From Candidatus Poribacteria bacterium (GTDB lineage Bacteria > Poribacteria > WGA-4E > WGA-3G), in NCBI GenBank assembly GCA_028820845.1, contig JAPPII010000015.1, positions 62,001-126,000 on the forward strand: DNA of 64,000 nt, in the 5' to 3' direction. Under the pieces are notes generated by a model that did not search any database, was not told the DNA's origin, and was given only the letters and a program-made list of their open reading frames with translations. Positions 55,184 through 63,610 of this stretch are shown piece by piece (positions within the stretch are counted from its first letter, which is position 1; the number at the start of each line of letters is the position of its first letter). A program made the translations under genes and the position numbers.

Positions 55184-56641
55184 TTATGCCATATTGGCGA
55201 ATTGTGCCGGCATAAACGTTGCATCAGCGGCAATTGCGCTTGCAAAAGCCTCGCGTGCAAGTGTCTCGTTTCCATTTGCCCGATGTGCAAGTCCAATAGA
55301 AAAATACGCCTGTGCGAGCTGCGTGCCGTGAAGTCCACCGACCAAGGCTCTATAGATCGACTTGAGTCCAGATTCTGTTTCATCACCGTTACGATAAGCA
55401 GAAAGAATACGGTTATAACCCCGTTGGAGATGGGCGGGTGCATAATCGGGGTTTAGTTCAAGTGCAATATCCAAAGCCCTTTCTACCTCAGCGAAGAAAT
55501 CACCCTTTTCAAGCACACTCGACACTGTTCGGGATGCCTGTGTGAGCATATCTGCATAAGCGGTCCAGGCATCGGGTAGGTTTGAATGTTTTTCAGTTGC
55601 AGTCTTCAAAATAGCAATAGCTAAGCCGAAGTCGTTGCCCTCTGCGACTTCTTCAGCAGTTTCGCAATAGGCTTCCAAGTCCTCAAGCTCGCGTGTCCGC
55701 TGATGTAGCTTCTCCGGGTTCGCTTCTGGAATCGCTGAGGGTTTGAAATGCTGCCAACCCGGTTCTGGATCATCGATTAACCCGCGGTACACCCTCAAAA
55801 TCGCGTAACGCGGTGTTCCCCAGACCTCAGCAATATCCCGAATCCAACTCGGAAAATTGACTTCCATGTCAGCCAACAAGGTCGGCAAAGGCATATCCTG
55901 CTCAAAACGTTTGCGAACTTCTGTTAGAAAATAGGTCTCAATCTGAAGCAACAAATCGATTTCGGCATCGTGTGCTAAGGGGCCGTGTCCAGGAAGTACG
56001 TGTTCTGGTGTATAAGTGCGAAGTTCACGAATTGTGTCAATCCAATCGTGATTTGCCATGAGTCCTTCATTCATAACGGGTTGTCCAAAGATAGGAAAAC
56101 TCCCTGTCATGACGGTATCACCAGAGACAATACACCCTTCCGCTGGCACTCGAATGGCAGTCGCATCATCAGTCTCCGCCTTCCCCAAATGAACAAGGTG
56201 CAGCGGTTGATTGCCTAAATCGATTTCGGTTTCATGTTCAAACGTCTGCTGCGGGAGAAATGGCGCATCGCCAAGCGTGAAACCACGAGAACGCAGGAAC
56301 GCCTCCTGTCGCGGTGATCTGTTCACCATAAAGTCTTTTGTCATTTCACGTGCAACAACGGTTGCGCCTGCACCGTGAAAAACAGTATTTCCATTTGTAT
56401 GATCCCAGTGATAGTGTGTGTTAATTGCGTACAGAATGGGTTTATCTGTGAGGGTGCGAATCGCTTTAAGGAGGCGCTGCCCCATCGTTTGATTTACCTG
56501 TGTATCAATTACTGCGATCCCCTTATCCCCAATGATGATTGAGGAATTAACGATATTACGAAACAGATACACGCGTTCCGTTACTTTAACGAGTTCTCCA
56601 TATTGCCGTGGGGCAAAAGGATTTTCCAACATGTTTCTCAT
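55184..56641 (-). CDS. MBL-fold metallohydrolase with TPR tail
   Basis: 485 residues from the ATG at 56641, which overlaps the hemE stop (TGATG) with AGGAA upstream. The metallo-beta-lactamase fold is shown by H-x-H-x-D-H in INTHYHWDHTNGN, GCIVSGDTVMTG and LPGHGPLAHDAE, together binding two metals. Residues about 350-480 are TPR-like (ALELNPDYAPAHLQRGYNRI, YFSIGLAHRANGNETLARE). No signal peptide is seen. The substrate is unknown. Its place between hemE and hemH is not a common arrangement. Confidence 0.88.
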   Translation of the reverse strand: MRNMLENPFAPRQYGELVKVTERVYLFRNIVNSSIIIGDKGIAVIDTQVNQTMGQRLLKAIRTLTDKPILYAINTHYHWDHTNGNTVFHGAGATVVAREMTKDFMVNRSPRQEAFLRSRGFTLGDAPFLPQQTFEHETEIDLGNQPLHLVHLGKAETDDATAIRVPAEGCIVSGDTVMTGSFPIFGQPVMNEGLMANHDWIDTIRELRTYTPEHVLPGHGPLAHDAEIDLLLQIETYFLTEVRKRFEQDMPLPTLLADMEVNFPSWIRDIAEVWGTPRYAILRVYRGLIDDPEPGWQHFKPSAIPEANPEKLHQRTRELEDLEAYCETAEEVAEGNDFGLAIAILKTATEKHSNLPDAWTAYADMLTQASRTVSSVLEKGDFFAEVERALDIALELNPDYAPAHLQRGYNRILSAYRNGDETESGLKSIYRALVGGLHGTQLAQAYFSIGLAHRANGNETLAREAFASAIAADATFMPAQFANMA

Positions 56642-57729
56642 CAACTTTCCTGTAGCGTTTTCGCGATATTTACAAAATGTTTAACGTTTTCAAAAGGCGT
56701 ATCTCTATGGAGTCCATGGCTCAGGTTCAAGATATGCCCTGTTTTTTCGCCCTGTTCTAAGCAAGCCTTGACAGCTGCCGTGATGTCGGCGGGTGTCCCG
56801 TCTCGAAGGATATCGTTATCAACGTTCCCCTGAAAAGCGACAGTCCGGTTTGTCAAGTCTCTAACTTTACCGAGATCAACACATTTTCCGACACTGAGTA
56901 CATCCGCGCCACTCTGGTGCATTAAATCGAGATACGAACACTCTTTTGCGAAGAGTATCCGGGGTGTTTCCGAGTTCACCTCAGCAAAAATGCGTTGGTG
57001 ATAAGGGAAAGCGAAGTTTTCATAGATCTGGCGCGGCAAGACATCCGCAATCGACTCGAAGAGTTGTACCACTTGAACGCCTTGGCTAATCTGGTAGTTT
57101 AAGTAATGGATTGTCATATCCGTCAACTTGTCCAAAAGACAATGTAGGAGTTCAGGAGTTTCCTCTATCATTTGGAAAATCGGGGTCGCCTTCTCGGATA
57201 CACCAGCACCTCGCTTGATGGGACTTTCGCCCGCGATAAGGAAGAACGCAAGCGTCAAAGGTGCACCGGCAAAACCGATGAGCGGTAGTGCTTCATTCAA
57301 AGTCTGGCGTAGATCGTGAATGATCCGTCCAGTAAATGCTAATTGCGTTGAGGGATCATGGAGTGGCTGAAGCGCATCGACTTGTGCTTGCGTCCGAATC
57401 GGCGAGTCTAAAATGGGACCGGGGGCAAATCGGAAGTGTGCCCCCATTGGTGCGAGAGGTGTGAGAATATCTTTGTAGACGATGATGGCATCGACACCGA
57501 TGCGCTTCGGCAGAAGTGAGATTTTGACCGCCCACTCTACATCGGTCTCCGACATCGGGGTAGGGCAGGTTCGGAAAAGACGTTCCAAAGGGAGGTTAAT
57601 CTCTTGCCGAATCTGCCGATAAAGGGGATCTGATCTTCCAGCCTGCCGCATCATCCACACAGGCACGCGCGCCACCGGCAGGCATCGCGATGCGCGAAGA
57701 AGTAAGTCGTTCTTTATTTGTTGTTCCAT
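56641..57729 (-). CDS. hemE: Uroporphyrinogen decarboxylase
   Basis: 362 residues. It converts uroporphyrinogen III to coproporphyrinogen III. RVPVWMMRQAGRSDPLYRQI is the conserved start, with Arg residues that bind carboxylates. DAIIVYKDILTPLAPMGAHF carries the essential Asp equivalent, and FAGAPLTLAFFLIAGE and NLSHGLHRDTPFENVKHFV follow. It is the first gene of the hem operon; the membrane protein gene is 29 bp upstream. Confidence 0.96.
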   Translation of the reverse strand: MEQQIKNDLLLRASRCLPVARVPVWMMRQAGRSDPLYRQIRQEINLPLERLFRTCPTPMSETDVEWAVKISLLPKRIGVDAIIVYKDILTPLAPMGAHFRFAPGPILDSPIRTQAQVDALQPLHDPSTQLAFTGRIIHDLRQTLNEALPLIGFAGAPLTLAFFLIAGESPIKRGAGVSEKATPIFQMIEETPELLHCLLDKLTDMTIHYLNYQISQGVQVVQLFESIADVLPRQIYENFAFPYHQRIFAEVNSETPRILFAKECSYLDLMHQSGADVLSVGKCVDLGKVRDLTNRTVAFQGNVDNDILRDGTPADITAAVKACLEQGEKTGHILNLSHGLHRDTPFENVKHFVNIAKTLQES

Positions 57730-57758
57730 ACTAACAGGCTCTATCCTTCAACGCGCCT

Positions 57759-58103
57759 TCATCGCGAGAGGCCTCCTTTTTGGTGTCGTTCAAGAAACTG
57801 CCGTAGTTTGGCAAAACTCTTAACGTTCTTCATAATCCTGCCACTTTCTCGTTCTTCAAGATAGAGAAAGAACCCCATAAAATAAAGGCTCACCAAAAAC
57901 AGCAGAAACCCTATAAAGCACCGCGCGATTGCCCAATAATCGGATTGAAAACTAAGATAAGGGGTGACAGCTGCAGGATCGCTGGTTGCATCGGATGAAT
58001 TTTGCTTATCCCACTCCACCGAAACGAAGTCACCCCACCCAGTTATCCCAAGCGACAGAAAAGCGATTGAAAGGACAAAAACAACGAAAAATGGGATACC
58101 CAT
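57759..58103 (-). CDS. Small two-TM membrane protein
   Basis: 114 residues. Two hydrophobic segments (IPFFVVFVLSIAFLSLGITG and FIGFLLFLVSLYFMGFFLYL) lie around a polar middle (VSVEWDKQNSSDATSDPAAV). The C-terminus is basic. I do not recognise it. It is 12 bp after the alcohol dehydrogenase gene and 29 bp before hemE, co-directional, so probably co-transcribed. Confidence 0.65.
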   Translation of the reverse strand: MGIPFFVVFVLSIAFLSLGITGWGDFVSVEWDKQNSSDATSDPAAVTPYLSFQSDYWAIARCFIGFLLFLVSLYFMGFFLYLEERESGRIMKNVKSFAKLRQFLERHQKGGLSR

Positions 58104-58115
58104 GTTCTATATCGC

Positions 58116-59186
58116 TTACGCGGAGACTTTTATTATTCCTTTTGTGCAACTGTCTTCACGATTGCGTACCTTCGTTATTCCCTCAACCAGTGATTCAAGT
58201 GGGAATTCGTGGCTGATAATTTTGTCCATATCGACATCGCCACTCGAAATGAGCTGCACCGCTTCCTCCCAAGTATCGGGGGCAAGCCAAGAGAATCTGA
58301 TAGTTTTATCCATGAGGATGGTATCAAGAATTGGGACTTGCATCACATCCGTGTCGCCGGGAAGCCCGAAGATAACGACGGTTGCATGCCGACCGGTGAC
58401 GTCTAAGGCGGTGTGAATTGCGTCAAGGGAACTGGTTGCCGTAATTGCGCGGTCTGCCAATTCTCCATTATTGAGTTCCTGAATTGCGGCACCTAAGTCT
58501 TCAACGTAATGTGGAGAGCTGGTATCGCTGACGTTAATGACTACATCTGCGCCGAGTTCCTTACCGCAATCTAAGCGATAATCGCGAGTGCCAACGAGTA
58601 GGACGTTTTCTAAGCCGCGGCTTTTCAGGATTTGCACCATCATCAAACCGATAGGTCCAGGTCCAAAAACGACAGCGGTCTGTCCGGCTTCAGCGTTGAG
58701 ATTGTTAACTGCATAGAGTCCACATGCCAAAGGCTCCGTTAAGGCACCCTGGTCATACGTGACGTTGTCCGGTAGTTTGACCGTCCAGCGATAGTCAGAA
58801 ACCGCGTATTCCGCGAAACCACCATCAACGCCTACACCCAGAACACGTTTCTCCGGACACAAGTTGGACAACCCCTTCTGACTCCAGAAAGAATTTGGGT
58901 TCGATTGAACGGGGTTAACAACAACTCGGTCACCGACTTTAAACCCACCTGCTGTCCTTGCTTCACTGCCAACTTCAACGACTTCACCCGTGAATTCATG
59001 CCCCAGAATCAGCGGACCTTTGCCATCATCGGTTTCAAGTGAACTATTACCGAAATAATATGCGACATCCGAACCACAGATACCTACTGAACGCACTTGA
59101 ACTAACAAGTCGTCGTCCCCCGGTGCTGGAACGGGTCTATCTTCAAGGCTCATTGATTCGGGTTCATAAAAAATTTGAGATTTCAC
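58116..59186 (-). CDS. Zinc-type alcohol/sorbitol dehydrogenase
   Basis: 356 residues, GTG start preceded by GGAGG. Medium-chain dehydrogenase fold. Catalytic zinc site: GICGSDVAYYFG and LILGHEFTGEVVEVG. The NAD(P)-binding part has VVFGPGPIGLMMVQILKSRG. The expected structural-zinc lobe is atypical: a single Cys appears in LSNLCPEKRVLG. It resembles sorbitol or threonine dehydrogenase-like enzymes; the substrate is unknown. Catalysis is probably polyol oxidation. Confidence 0.9.
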   Translation of the reverse strand: MKSQIFYEPESMSLEDRPVPAPGDDDLLVQVRSVGICGSDVAYYFGNSSLETDDGKGPLILGHEFTGEVVEVGSEARTAGGFKVGDRVVVNPVQSNPNSFWSQKGLSNLCPEKRVLGVGVDGGFAEYAVSDYRWTVKLPDNVTYDQGALTEPLACGLYAVNNLNAEAGQTAVVFGPGPIGLMMVQILKSRGLENVLLVGTRDYRLDCGKELGADVVINVSDTSSPHYVEDLGAAIQELNNGELADRAITATSSLDAIHTALDVTGRHATVVIFGLPGDTDVMQVPILDTILMDKTIRFSWLAPDTWEEAVQLISSGDVDMDKIISHEFPLESLVEGITKVRNREDSCTKGIIKVSA

Positions 59187-59281
59187 TACGATATGCCTCC
59201 TTAAACTTCTAATGCATGGTGTTATTTTAGCATATCTGATTTTAAATTACAACGAAATTCGATATAGACCATCAGAATTAA

Positions 59282-60124
59282 TTAGAGGATAAATCGCATC
59301 TCCAAAAGCAGCAATCGGCTGCAAAATTCACCAATGAAGACCGTAATAATGGCAATGAAAAGGAAGCCAGTTGCAGCGCGTGTCGCGCCAAGTTCGTCGC
59401 GGGCGACGGACTTAGGACGTAAGCAGTCCCATGTAATGAAATAGAGTAACAGCGTGCCAGCAATACCTATAAGCACTCGCATCCCGAAAATGATATGATA
59501 AAAGAGGTTAAAAGAAACAACATTTGTCGATTGTTGTCTGAAAAAGAAATTCAGGCAGAGCAATAGTGCCATCACCAAAAGCGTATAGAGGAGCCCACTG
59601 TTAAACCGTTTCAGATAGCGCACCGGTAAATCGGGGACTACGAGGTACCAGTGACCAAACCACATACCCGTGTGGACAGCACCCAGTAACACCGCAGCAG
59701 CCAAGAATTGGATGGGTAACAGAAACATTTCGCCGGGGATCTGGATAATTTGCAAGTAACGCTGGGCACTTAAAATGATCCATACCACGCCAGAAATTAC
59801 GCCGCCCCAGAAAGTGATTCGCGTGAGCAGTGATGCTTTGAACCACCACGTCAATGTCCAAACAAGTACAATGAGGAAAAAACTAATGACGGAAATAGAT
59901 TCTGGATGCTGCCAGTATCCGAAAAAGTTGAGAAACGTAACGGGTTGCTGATAAAGGGCAAGGTTCGCACAGCGCGACAAACCACCTACGAGTAGATAAA
60001 TCACTCCCATCAAACGATAGAAGTTTGATCCTACCAATCCTTTCGGAACCAAGAAAAGGAGAACAAACCCACCAACTGCAAGTTGGCTGAAAACGAGATA
60101 AAAAACATCAACGATACTGAACAT
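59282..60124 (-). CDS. Multi-pass membrane protein (seven to eight TM)
   Basis: 280 residues, mostly hydrophobic. Segments include VFSQLAVGGFVLLFLVPKGL, ISVISFFLIVLVWTLTWWFK, LAAAVLLGAVHTGMWFGHWY and RVLIGIAGTLLLYFITWD. The histidine in HTGMWFGHWYLVVPDLP and the general order suggest a cytochrome-like or NrfD-like quinol-binding membrane protein; not proven. It is downstream of the ribosomal-protein cluster, separated by a MITE-like element. Confidence 0.7.
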   Translation of the reverse strand: MFSIVDVFYLVFSQLAVGGFVLLFLVPKGLVGSNFYRLMGVIYLLVGGLSRCANLALYQQPVTFLNFFGYWQHPESISVISFFLIVLVWTLTWWFKASLLTRITFWGGVISGVVWIILSAQRYLQIIQIPGEMFLLPIQFLAAAVLLGAVHTGMWFGHWYLVVPDLPVRYLKRFNSGLLYTLLVMALLLCLNFFFRQQSTNVVSFNLFYHIIFGMRVLIGIAGTLLLYFITWDCLRPKSVARDELGATRAATGFLFIAIITVFIGEFCSRLLLLEMRFIL

Positions 60125-60134
60125 TTATAAAGAA

Positions 60135-60259
60135 TTAGGACTTATGCAGGCTGCTTTTTTGTAGCATAACCTGTTAGGTTGTGCCACAAAAACGTCCATG
60201 TTCGTCCAAGTATCTCCATCTAATAGAACGCCTCACAATCAAAATTGCGTAAGTCCTAA
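60135..60259. mobile_element. MITE-like element with 14-bp inverted ends
   Basis: TTAGGACTTATGCA (60135-60148) and, in reverse complement of 60246-60259, TTAGGACTTACGCA match at 13 of 14 positions. The element is 125 bp with no ORF. The interior contains a GCATAACC/GGTTGTGC stem (near 60163-60183). No clear target duplication is visible. Such short non-coding elements are mobilised by a full transposase elsewhere. Confidence 0.8.
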
Positions 60260-60260
60260 C

Positions 60261-60335
60261 AAAAAACGAAAACCCATTACAGTCCGCTGTAGCGCGATGG
60301 ATTCGTGCATCGCTATGCTCAAGAACCATAATGGG
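60261..60335 (-). terminator. Terminator-like structure after rplL
   Basis: On the minus strand CCCATTA (60335-60329) pairs with TAATGGG (60279-60273), enclosing GCGATG/CATCGC (60313-60294). A T-rich run TTTTCGTTTTTT follows. The long arms make it less regular than a classical terminator, but the position directly after rplL fits. Confidence 0.55.
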
Positions 60336-60396
60336 CTTACCTATCATGTGCGGCTTTAGCACGCACGGTCTATTACGTAAAACAGTGTGTCTACAC

Positions 60397-60798
60397 TTAG
60401 AGAATCTCAACTTCAGCACCGAGTGCTTCAAGTTGCTCTTTTGTTTTCTCGGCATCCTCTTTGGAGACAGCTTCCTGAATGACGACGGGTGCGGATTCGA
60501 CTTTCTCTTTCGCTTCTTTTAAGCCGAGTCCAGTAATCGCGCGGACCTCTTTAATAACAGGAATTTTCTTTCCGCCAAAACTTTTGAGTTGAACGTCAAA
60601 TTCCGTTTTCTCTTCCGGTTCGGCAGCTTCCTCTGCGCCTGGCGCAGCGGCAGCGGGCATCATCCCTGGCATAGCGACTGCCGGAGCCGCTGAGGCACTG
60701 ACACCAAACTTATCTTCCAACGCTTTGACCAGTTCAGACAGTTCTAAAACGGTCATATTACTGATTTCGTCAATCATTTTATCCATATCTGCAGCCAT
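60397..60798 (-). CDS. rplL: 50S ribosomal protein L7/L12
   Basis: 133 residues. It forms the ribosomal stalk that recruits translation GTPases. The N-terminal dimerisation part ([20 protein letters not shown]) is followed by an Ala/Pro hinge ([17 protein letters not shown]) and the C-terminal domain ([40 protein letters not shown]). AAGGAATAG precedes the ATG. It is 52 bp after rplJ and last in the ribosomal cluster; rpoB does not follow. Confidence 0.97.
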   Translation of the reverse strand: MAADMDKMIDEISNMTVLELSELVKALEDKFGVSASAAPAVAMPGMMPAAAAPGAEEAAEPEEKTEFDVQLKSFGGKKIPVIKEVRAITGLGLKEAKEKVESAPVVIQEAVSKEDAEKTKEQLEALGAEVEIL

Positions 60799-60849
60799 TT
60801 TTCTATTCCTTTCTGTGATAGCACCACAGTCTAAAGACTGGCGCTTGTG

Positions 60850-61419
60850 TTAGGCGTCTTCCGCCTCTTTCTTTTGATCAGCAACCTGCGTGAGCACGGA
60901 GGCTACCTGACGTATTGTTCCACTGAGTACATTCACCATACCTGTGATAGGTGAACCTTGATGTAAGGTATTGACGAGCCCGGTGAGCGGCGCACCGATA
61001 GTCCCCACAGCGCGGGCGAGCATAACCTCTCGTGACGGCATATCTTGGAGGGCTTCAACGCCTGCAGCGTCAACCACTTGCGTTCCAAGAATCCCACCTT
61101 TAACCTTAAAATTTTCGTGTGCTTCGCCAAATTGAAATAAAATTTTTGACGATGCCGCCGGATCCGTGCTGGTAGCAAGAGCCGTATTGCCTTTGAGATA
61201 AGGCTCCAGCCCTTCAATACCCCTTTCCTGGGCAACGACATTTACCAATGTGTTCTTACAGACTTTATACTGGACTTCTGCCGCTCGAAGTTGATTCCGC
61301 AGTTCATTCACCTCTGGGACAGTAAGACCCTGAAAATCTGCCAAAAGCACAACATCCGCGCCCTCAAAAAGTTCACGAATTTGTTCTACCTGCTGAACGT
61401 TTGCCTGATTCGGCATCAT
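60850..61419 (-). CDS. rplJ: 50S ribosomal protein L10
   Basis: 189 residues. L10 holds the L7/L12 stalk. LFEGADVVLLADFQGLTVPE, LRAAEVQYKVCKNTLVNVVA and LEPYLKGNTALATS are family blocks. AGGAGCTGAC lies before two adjacent ATG codons (61419 and 61416); either may be used. Preceded by the L10 leader, which in other bacteria binds L10-L7/L12 and controls expression. Confidence 0.97.
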   Translation of the reverse strand: MMPNQANVQQVEQIRELFEGADVVLLADFQGLTVPEVNELRNQLRAAEVQYKVCKNTLVNVVAQERGIEGLEPYLKGNTALATSTDPAASSKILFQFGEAHENFKVKGGILGTQVVDAAGVEALQDMPSREVMLARAVGTIGAPLTGLVNTLHQGSPITGMVNVLSGTIRQVASVLTQVADQKKEAEDA

Positions 61420-61504
61420 GTCAGCTCCTTTCTACTCGCGTTATATGGAGTCGAGGTGCGGCACCCCGACACCCAACAAACTGTTTAATTCAACACAAGA
61501 TTAC

Positions 61505-61672
61505 ATGCAAAAAGCCCCCATTGGCTGCTGGAGGCTCATATCAAAAGGCAAGAAAGAGACGAATGAAGAACGGTTACGTTCTACCCGAAAAACTTCTGCT
61601 GCTTTTATTCCATCTAAGCCTCGGTAGGCAATTAAGCCAACGGCACCTACGGTCTACGACTTTATTTAATTG
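61505..61672 (-). promoter_or_regulatory. L10 leader (autoregulatory RNA)
   Basis: On the minus strand the leader contains GACCGTAGGTGCCG, GGCTTAATTGCCTACCGAGG and, about 100 nt later, a terminator hairpin (GCCTCCA/TGGGGGC, 61536-61513) followed by five T. This is the typical L10-leader arrangement: the first part binds L10-L7/L12 and the hairpin acts as attenuator. It lies between rplA and rplJ. Confidence 0.9.
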
Positions 61673-61710
61673 TAAGGGCTATTCCATAGAATCTTAGCAT
61701 TTCACGGAAC

Positions 61711-62409
61711 TTACACAAATTGTTGTGGGTCTATTCGGATGCCCGCTCCCATTGTTGATGAAATTGCCACGCTCCGAATATATCTGCCTTTAATGGCTGA
61801 CGGCCGAGCAGCAACGAGTGCACCCATCACCGCGTTAAGATTCCCTTTAATGCTTTCTTCTTCAAAAGAGACTTTCCCAATTGGGACATGAACAACACCA
61901 GAGGATCGTTCTATTCTATATTCAATCTGTCCGGCTTTGACACTTTGAATAGCCTCGGCAACATCCATTGTGACAGTGCCAGCCTTCGCATTAGGCATCA
62001 GCCCTCGGGGTCCAAGGATACGTCCGAGTTTTGGCATAATACTCCGCATCAAGTCTGGTGTAGCAATTGCTGTATCAAACTCAAGCCATCCATCAGCAAT
62101 TTTATCTACCAATTCGTCTGTTCCGACAAAATCCGCCCCAGATTCTTCGGCTTGTCGTGCCGGGTCGCCTTGGGCAAAAACGACAACCCGGACAGATTTA
62201 CCCGTCCCGTATGGGAGGGCAACGGTGCCGCGGATATTCTGATCGGCTTGTCGAGCATCTACACCGAGACGCGATGCCAAATCTACCGTCTCATCAAACT
62301 TTGCCTTGCTGGTTTTTTTCAGGAGCGAGACAGCCTCATCAACCGTGTGAAGTTTGAACCTGTCCACCTGTTCTTTAATTTCGCGGTATCGCTTCCCTTT
62401 TTTCGCCAT
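61711..62409 (-). CDS. rplA: 50S ribosomal protein L1
   Basis: 232 residues. L1 binds 23S rRNA at the L1 stalk and often its own mRNA. KFDETVDLASRLGVDARQAD, VRGTVALPYGTGK-like RGTVALPYGTGKSVRVVVF and LGRILGPRGLMPNAKAGTV are family blocks. GGAGAATAAC precedes the ATG. A hairpin lies in the rplK-rplA spacer. Confidence 0.98.
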   Translation of the reverse strand: MAKKGKRYREIKEQVDRFKLHTVDEAVSLLKKTSKAKFDETVDLASRLGVDARQADQNIRGTVALPYGTGKSVRVVVFAQGDPARQAEESGADFVGTDELVDKIADGWLEFDTAIATPDLMRSIMPKLGRILGPRGLMPNAKAGTVTMDVAEAIQSVKAGQIEYRIERSSGVVHVPIGKVSFEEESIKGNLNAVMGALVAARPSAIKGRYIRSVAISSTMGAGIRIDPQQFV

Positions 62410-62427
62410 GTTATTCTCCGATACTTA

Positions 62428-62449
62428 CAGGGCATCTCTATCTGCCCTG
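62428..62449. repeat. Hairpin in rplK-rplA spacer
   Basis: CAGGGC (62428-62433) pairs perfectly with GCCCTG (62444-62449) around 10 nt. It lies upstream of the rplA ribosome site. It could be a translational control site, but L1 usually binds before rplK. No T-run follows. Confidence 0.55.
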
Positions 62450-62508
62450 TTTCAAAGCGAATTTCCTCGTATGCGGACGATACTACGGTTCATCCACACC
62501 CAAAGACT

Positions 62509-62931
62509 TCATTCAATTGTAAGCCCCATACTGCGGGCGGTGCCTTCCACCATCCGCATCGCAGCCTCTAAGTCTGTGGTATTCAAATCAGGCAACTTTG
62601 TCTGTGCGATCTCGCGAATCTGCTCCATTTTGACGGAAGCGACCTTATTTCGGTTCGGTTCCCCTGAACCTTTAGCGATCTTCGCTGCGGATTTCAACAA
62701 GACCGCGGCGGGTGGGGATTTCACGACGAACGCAAACGATCTATCGCTATAACACGTGATGATTGTCGTGACCACCATACCGGTTTGATGCTGCGTCTGG
62801 GCGTTAAAGGATTTGATAAACTCCTGCAGATTAATCATATAAGGTGCAAGACTCGGCCCAACGGGCGGTTGCGGTGTTGCCTGTCCGGATACCAATTGGA
62901 GCTTAACTTCACCTGCCACTTTTTTTGCCAT
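62509..62931 (-). CDS. rplK: 50S ribosomal protein L11
   Basis: 140 residues from [11 protein letters not shown]; a frame-open start at 62985 would add 18 residues, but AGGAAGAAC is placed for the later ATG and L11 is normally about 141 residues. L11 is in the GTPase centre. [20 protein letters not shown] is the N-terminal block; [20 protein letters not shown] and the C-terminal [17 protein letters not shown] follow. Confidence 0.97.
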   Translation of the reverse strand: MAKKVAGEVKLQLVSGQATPQPPVGPSLAPYMINLQEFIKSFNAQTQHQTGMVVTTIITCYSDRSFAFVVKSPPAAVLLKSAAKIAKGSGEPNRNKVASVKMEQIREIAQTKLPDLNTTDLEAAMRMVEGTARSMGLTIE

Positions 62932-62994
62932 TGTTCTTCCTGTCCTGAATTTTGTGAATTCTACAGTGCGTTTAGAAAACAACACTATTGCGTT

Positions 62995-63573
62995 TTAGTT
63001 TAATTGCTCAACTTCAAGCATTCCGAGATCAACAGATGTTGAGCGTCCGAAAAGCGAAATACTCAAACGCAAACGGTGGTGCACCATATCAACTTCTTCA
63101 ATCTCACCCGGAAATCCACTGAAGGGACCATTTATCACTTTCACCTTATCACCAACCTCATATTCGATGAGTGGTGTTGGCGGAACTTCCTCTTCCTCCG
63201 TCGACATCTGTAACATCGCTTCAACATCTTCAGGACTTAGAGGCGATGGATGAGCAGGCGGACCCAAGAAATTCATAACACCAGGGGTCTCTTGTATGAG
63301 TGCCCAACTTCTCTGCCCAATCTGACTATCGACATGTGGACCCAGCTCATGGGTGGTATTAATGAGAACATACCCTGGATAAGAAGGACGGATACTGACT
63401 TTGCGCTGACTGTCTTTTACCTCCACCACTTCGGTTTCGGGGACGTTCACCTGCAAAATTTCATCCTGTAACTCTTCCCTTGCAATCATATTATCAAGGC
63501 TGAGTTTAACCTTCTTTTCATGTCCGGTATATATCTGAACAACGTACCAGTATCCATCCATATTCTGATTCAC
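62995..63573 (-). CDS. nusG: Transcription antitermination protein NusG
   Basis: 192 residues. The NGN domain (YWYVVQIYTGHEKKVKLSLD, PGYVLINTTHELGP, VIQETPGVMNFLG-like LIQETPGVMNFLG) is followed by a KOW domain (VGDKVKVINGPFSGFPGEIE). It couples RNA polymerase to elongation control. GTG at 63573 or ATG at 63561 (MDGYWYVVQ) may be the start; no clear ribosome site decides. It is next to secE, as in most bacteria. Confidence 0.96.
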   Translation of the reverse strand: MNQNMDGYWYVVQIYTGHEKKVKLSLDNMIAREELQDEILQVNVPETEVVEVKDSQRKVSIRPSYPGYVLINTTHELGPHVDSQIGQRSWALIQETPGVMNFLGPPAHPSPLSPEDVEAMLQMSTEEEEVPPTPLIEYEVGDKVKVINGPFSGFPGEIEEVDMVHHRLRLSISLFGRSTSVDLGMLEVEQLN

Positions 63574-63610
63574 GATTAAGTCAATTGTGCTATTAAAAAA
63601 CCCAAAGCCA

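Noticed and set aside
57964-58416. A 150-residue plus-strand frame at the junction of the small membrane protein and alcohol dehydrogenase
   Set aside because: It is antisense to two well supported genes and shows no protein features.
59187-59281. A tRNA in the gap before the alcohol dehydrogenase
   Set aside because: No cloverleaf pairing or T-loop consensus is present; the stretch is AT-rich.
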